Notes under the pieces: generated by a model
What the model saw: the letters and a program-made list of their open reading frames with translations, nothing else
Database searches by the model: none
What the model was told of the DNA's origin: nothing
Program-made: the position numbers and the translations under genes
Assembly: GCF_004348895.1 (NCBI RefSeq)
Contig: NZ_RRZK01000024.1
Coordinates: 62,001 to 126,000 of the forward strand
Length of the DNA stretch: 64,000 bases
Origin: Pseudomonas vancouverensis
Lineage (GTDB): Bacteria; Pseudomonadota; Gammaproteobacteria; Pseudomonadales; Pseudomonadaceae
Reading direction: 5' to 3'
Part shown: positions 61,869-64,000 of the stretch, piece by piece
Layout of the letters: the number at the start of each line of letters is the position of its first letter
Numbering within the stretch: position 1 is the first letter of the stretch

Positions 61869-62780
61869 ATGATTAAACAACGCACCCTGAAGAATATTAT
61901 CCGTGCCACAGGTGTCGGCCTGCACTCCGGGGAGAAGGTCTACCTGACCCTCAAGCCTGCGCCTGTCGACACTGGCATTGTGTTTTGTCGCGCCGACCTC
62001 GACCCTGTGGTGCATATCCCTGCCCGCGCGGAAAACGTTGGTGAAACCACTATGTCGACCACGCTGGTTAACGGTGACGTCAAAGTGGACACGGTAGAGC
62101 ACTTGCTCTCGGCCATGGCAGGCCTGGGCATCGATAACGCCTACGTCGAGCTCTCCGCGTCCGAAGTCCCGATCATGGATGGTAGCGCCGGACCTTTCGT
62201 ATTCCTGATTCAATCGGCTGGCCTGGAAGAACAGGACGCTGCCAAGAAGTTCATCCGCATCCTGCGGGAAGTGACAGTGGAAGATGGCGACAAGCGCGCT
62301 ACTTTCGTCCCTTTCGACGGGTTCAAGGTGAGCTTCGAGATCGATTTCGATCACCCGGTTTTCCGTGACCGCACCCAAAGTGCAAGCGTGGATTTTTCCA
62401 GCACTTCGTTCGTAAAAGAAGTCAGCCGCGCCCGTACCTTTGGTTTCATGAGTGACATCGAGTACCTGCGCAAGCACAACCTCGCACTCGGCGGCAGTGT
62501 TGAAAACGCAATTGTGGTCGACGCCGATGGCGTACTGAACGAAGACGGCCTTCGCTATGAAGACGAATTCGTGAAGCACAAGATCCTCGACGCAATTGGT
62601 GACCTCTACCTGCTGGGCAATAGCCTGATTGGTGAGTTCAAGGGCTTCAAGTCCGGTCACGCACTGAACAACCAGCTGCTGCGCAAGTTGATTGAGCAGA
62701 CAGATGCCTGGGAAGTCGTGACGTTCGAAGACGCCAGCACCGCTCCAATCTCTTACATGCGCCCGGTTGCGGCCGTGTAA
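61869..62780 (+). CDS. lpxC: UDP-3-O-acyl-N-acetylglucosamine deacetylase
   Basis: A 303-residue zinc deacetylase, the committed step of lipid A synthesis. Zinc ligands: His78 in TVEHLLSAMAG, His237 and Asp241 in VKHKILDAIGDL; catalytic His264 in KSGHALNNQLL. Length normal (E. coli 305). Follows ftsZ as in most gammaproteobacteria, with its own promoter, and ends at a terminator. The C-terminus (AAV) resembles the degron-like tails that make LpxC short-lived in E. coli, though Pseudomonas LpxC is reported stable. Confidence 0.98.
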   Translation: MIKQRTLKNIIRATGVGLHSGEKVYLTLKPAPVDTGIVFCRADLDPVVHIPARAENVGETTMSTTLVNGDVKVDTVEHLLSAMAGLGIDNAYVELSASEVPIMDGSAGPFVFLIQSAGLEEQDAAKKFIRILREVTVEDGDKRATFVPFDGFKVSFEIDFDHPVFRDRTQSASVDFSSTSFVKEVSRARTFGFMSDIEYLRKHNLALGGSVENAIVVDADGVLNEDGLRYEDEFVKHKILDAIGDLYLLGNSLIGEFKGFKSGHALNNQLLRKLIEQTDAWEVVTFEDASTAPISYMRPVAAV

Positions 62781-62803
62781 GCAAAAAACCTCTCTAGTTT
62801 TTT

Positions 62804-62831
62804 AAAGGCTACCTTCGGGTGGCCTTTTTTT
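62804..62831. terminator. Terminator after lpxC
   Basis: AAAGGCTACC-TTCG-GGTGGCCTTT: stable tetraloop stem followed by a T-run. Confidence 0.92.
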
Positions 62832-62876
62832 ATGCCTTTGAATTCGCCCTCAACTTTATAAGGCAACGCCAAACTC

Positions 62877-62918
62877 TGTGGGAGCGGGCTTGGTCCGGGC
62901 GGCGTTCCGACGATAGGG
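62877..62918. repeat. Single REP-like element
   Basis: TGTGGGAGCGGGCTTGGTCC followed by GGGCGGCGTTCCGACGATAG, a recognisable variant of the Pseudomonas REP family. One unit only, between lpxC and the diguanylate cyclase. Confidence 0.6.
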
Positions 62919-62939
62919 CCAGGCGACTCAACATTGAGC

Positions 62940-64000
62940 TCAGCCGGCACACACCACCCGATTGCGCCCCCCTTCCTTGGCCTGATACAGCGCCTTGTCC
63001 GCACTGAACAGCAACTGCTCCAGGGTGATTTCGCTGGCTGTAGTCCAGGTGGCGATACCGATGCTCACGGTCATCGGCAAGACATCGGCGCCGACCAAGG
63101 GCAGCCGCTCGACCGCCAGGCGAATATGCTCGGCAATCTGCCGCGCGCCTTCACTGTCGGTTTCCGCCAGAACCACCGAAAACTCTTCGCCGCCGTAACG
63201 GGCAACCAGGTCCGCCGGGCGGTGCACGTTGGCGCGGATCACCTCGGCCAGGTTACGCAGTGCGACGTCTCCAGCCTGATGACCATGGCGATCATTGAAA
63301 GCCTTGAAGTGGTCGGCATCGATCATTAGCAACGAGAGTGGCTGAGTGGAACGCTGTGCGCGAAACCACTCGTGGCGCAAGGCCTGGTCGAGCGTCCGGC
63401 GGTTGGCTACGCCGGTCAAGGAGTCAGTGGCCGCCAATTGCGCCAGTTCCCGCTCGGCGTATTGGCGCAAACGCAGCTCTCGACAGAGCAGCCACGCCAA
63501 CCACAGCAGACCGATGCAGAGCACACCGGTGGCGCCGCTGATCACGATAGCCGTGCGGTTCCAGGTCGCGAACACCTCATCGATGGACAACGCGACAATG
63601 ACGGTGAGGGGCAAGTTACCCACGCGAGTAAAAGTGTACAGGCGTTGCTCGCGATCGACGCTCGATACACCTTCGAAGGTGCCGCTGCGCTCTTTCAACA
63701 TACGCACGACATTGGGCCGGCTGGCGAAGTTCGTGCCAATGGTGTTGTCGCGCAAAAACGGTTTTTGGGCCAGCAGAAACCCCTCATCGTTGATGATCGC
63801 CAGGGTGCTGTCGGTGCCGACATCCAGACTGTTGAACAACTGCTCGAAGTAACTGATGCGCATCGAGGCCACCGCGACGCCGAGAAACTCGCCGGTGGGC
63901 GATGAAATGCGCCGGCTGAAGCTGATGCGCCATTCATCGGCGTCGTCGCAATCGCAGCGCGGTTTGAATGGCCGACTGATGAACATGCCGGTGTCGCGGT
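62940..64000 (-). CDS. Diguanylate cyclase with Cache-type sensor, 5' end outside the window
   Basis: The C-terminal 353 codons or so are present; the gene enters from the right edge. Visible parts: the end of an extracytoplasmic double-Cache-like domain (WRISFSRRISSPTGEFLGVA through PLTVIVALS), a membrane helix (AIVISGATGVLCIGLLWLAW), and a complete GGDEF domain (about the last 165 residues). The active site reads RYGGEEFSVVLAE and the product-inhibition site RPAD lies five residues before it, so an active, feedback-controlled c-di-GMP synthase is expected. The sensed signal is unknown. Confidence 0.93.
   Translation of the reverse strand, partial: RDTGMFISRPFKPRCDCDDADEWRISFSRRISSPTGEFLGVAVASMRISYFEQLFNSLDVGTDSTLAIINDEGFLLAQKPFLRDNTIGTNFASRPNVVRMLKERSGTFEGVSSVDREQRLYTFTRVGNLPLTVIVALSIDEVFATWNRTAIVISGATGVLCIGLLWLAWLLCRELRLRQYAERELAQLAATDSLTGVANRRTLDQALRHEWFRAQRSTQPLSLLMIDADHFKAFNDRHGHQAGDVALRNLAEVIRANVHRPADLVARYGGEEFSVVLAETDSEGARQIAEHIRLAVERLPLVGADVLPMTVSIGIATWTTASEITLEQLLFSADKALYQAKEGGRNRVVCAG

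Noticed and set aside
1..64000. CRISPR array, prophage, transposase, integron or tRNA gene
   Set aside because: No regularly spaced repeats, phage or transposase proteins, or cloverleaf sequences with T-loop motifs were seen on either strand.

Overview
The window is a chromosomal segment of a fluorescent Pseudomonas, most likely the P. fluorescens group. This rests on high GC, Pseudomonas-type gene neighbourhoods (trpS-zapE, rplM-rpsI-petABC-sspAB, lpoA-yraN-diaA-dolP, rnpB followed by the dcw cluster) and REP/REPIN repeats with the core GTGGGAGCGAGCTTGCTCGC. There is no prophage, transposase, CRISPR array, tRNA or rRNA gene. Species-level placement is inference.

Layout. 1-14.5 kb holds single genes and small operons: the 5' part of mqo, small conserved proteins, a YajG-like lipoprotein, a PlsC-like acyltransferase, a CPXCG zinc-ribbon/DUF2007 pair, a divergent SRAP (YedK-like) protein, a dCache chemoreceptor, an M48 lipoprotein protease, a GDT1-family manganese exporter under a yybP-ykoY riboswitch, rsmC, a 2-hydroxyacid dehydrogenase, a LysE exporter, and an O-acetyltransferase/glycosyltransferase pair. 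14.8-23.0 kb is a lipid-related locus: acyl-CoA ligase, DUF1302 outer-membrane protein, DUF1329 periplasmic protein and a 911-residue MalT/LAL-type LuxR regulator. 23.1-28.5 kb: MBL hydrolase, OmpA-like lipoprotein, zapG/yhcB, alpha/beta hydrolase, trpS, zapE. 28.6-34.5 kb is an accessory block separating zapE from rplM: a nitrilase-superfamily hydrolase with an internally duplicated membrane protein, a GlxA-type regulator divergent from an acyl-CoA dehydrogenase, and a Tas-like aldo-keto reductase. REPIN elements lie within it.

34.7-44.6 kb is core: rplM-rpsI, petABC (cytochrome bc1), sspA-sspB, dolP-diaA-yraN-lpoA on the minus strand, rsmI, and RNase P RNA. 44.9-62.8 kb is the complete dcw cluster (mraZ, rsmH, ftsL, ftsI, murE, murF, mraY, murD, ftsW, murG, murC, ddlB, ftsQ, ftsA, ftsZ, then lpxC). 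Its genes mostly overlap by 1-11 bases and it is driven from a promoter with an MraZ triple repeat at the start site. The window ends in a GGDEF diguanylate cyclase that runs off the right edge.

The most interesting items are the nitrilase/duplicated-membrane-protein operon, the ligase-DUF1302-DUF1329-LAL locus, the SRAP protein lacking two canonical active-site residues, the Mn riboswitch with a readable expression platform, and the C-terminal extension of TrpS. No wholly new defence or mobile system is visible.
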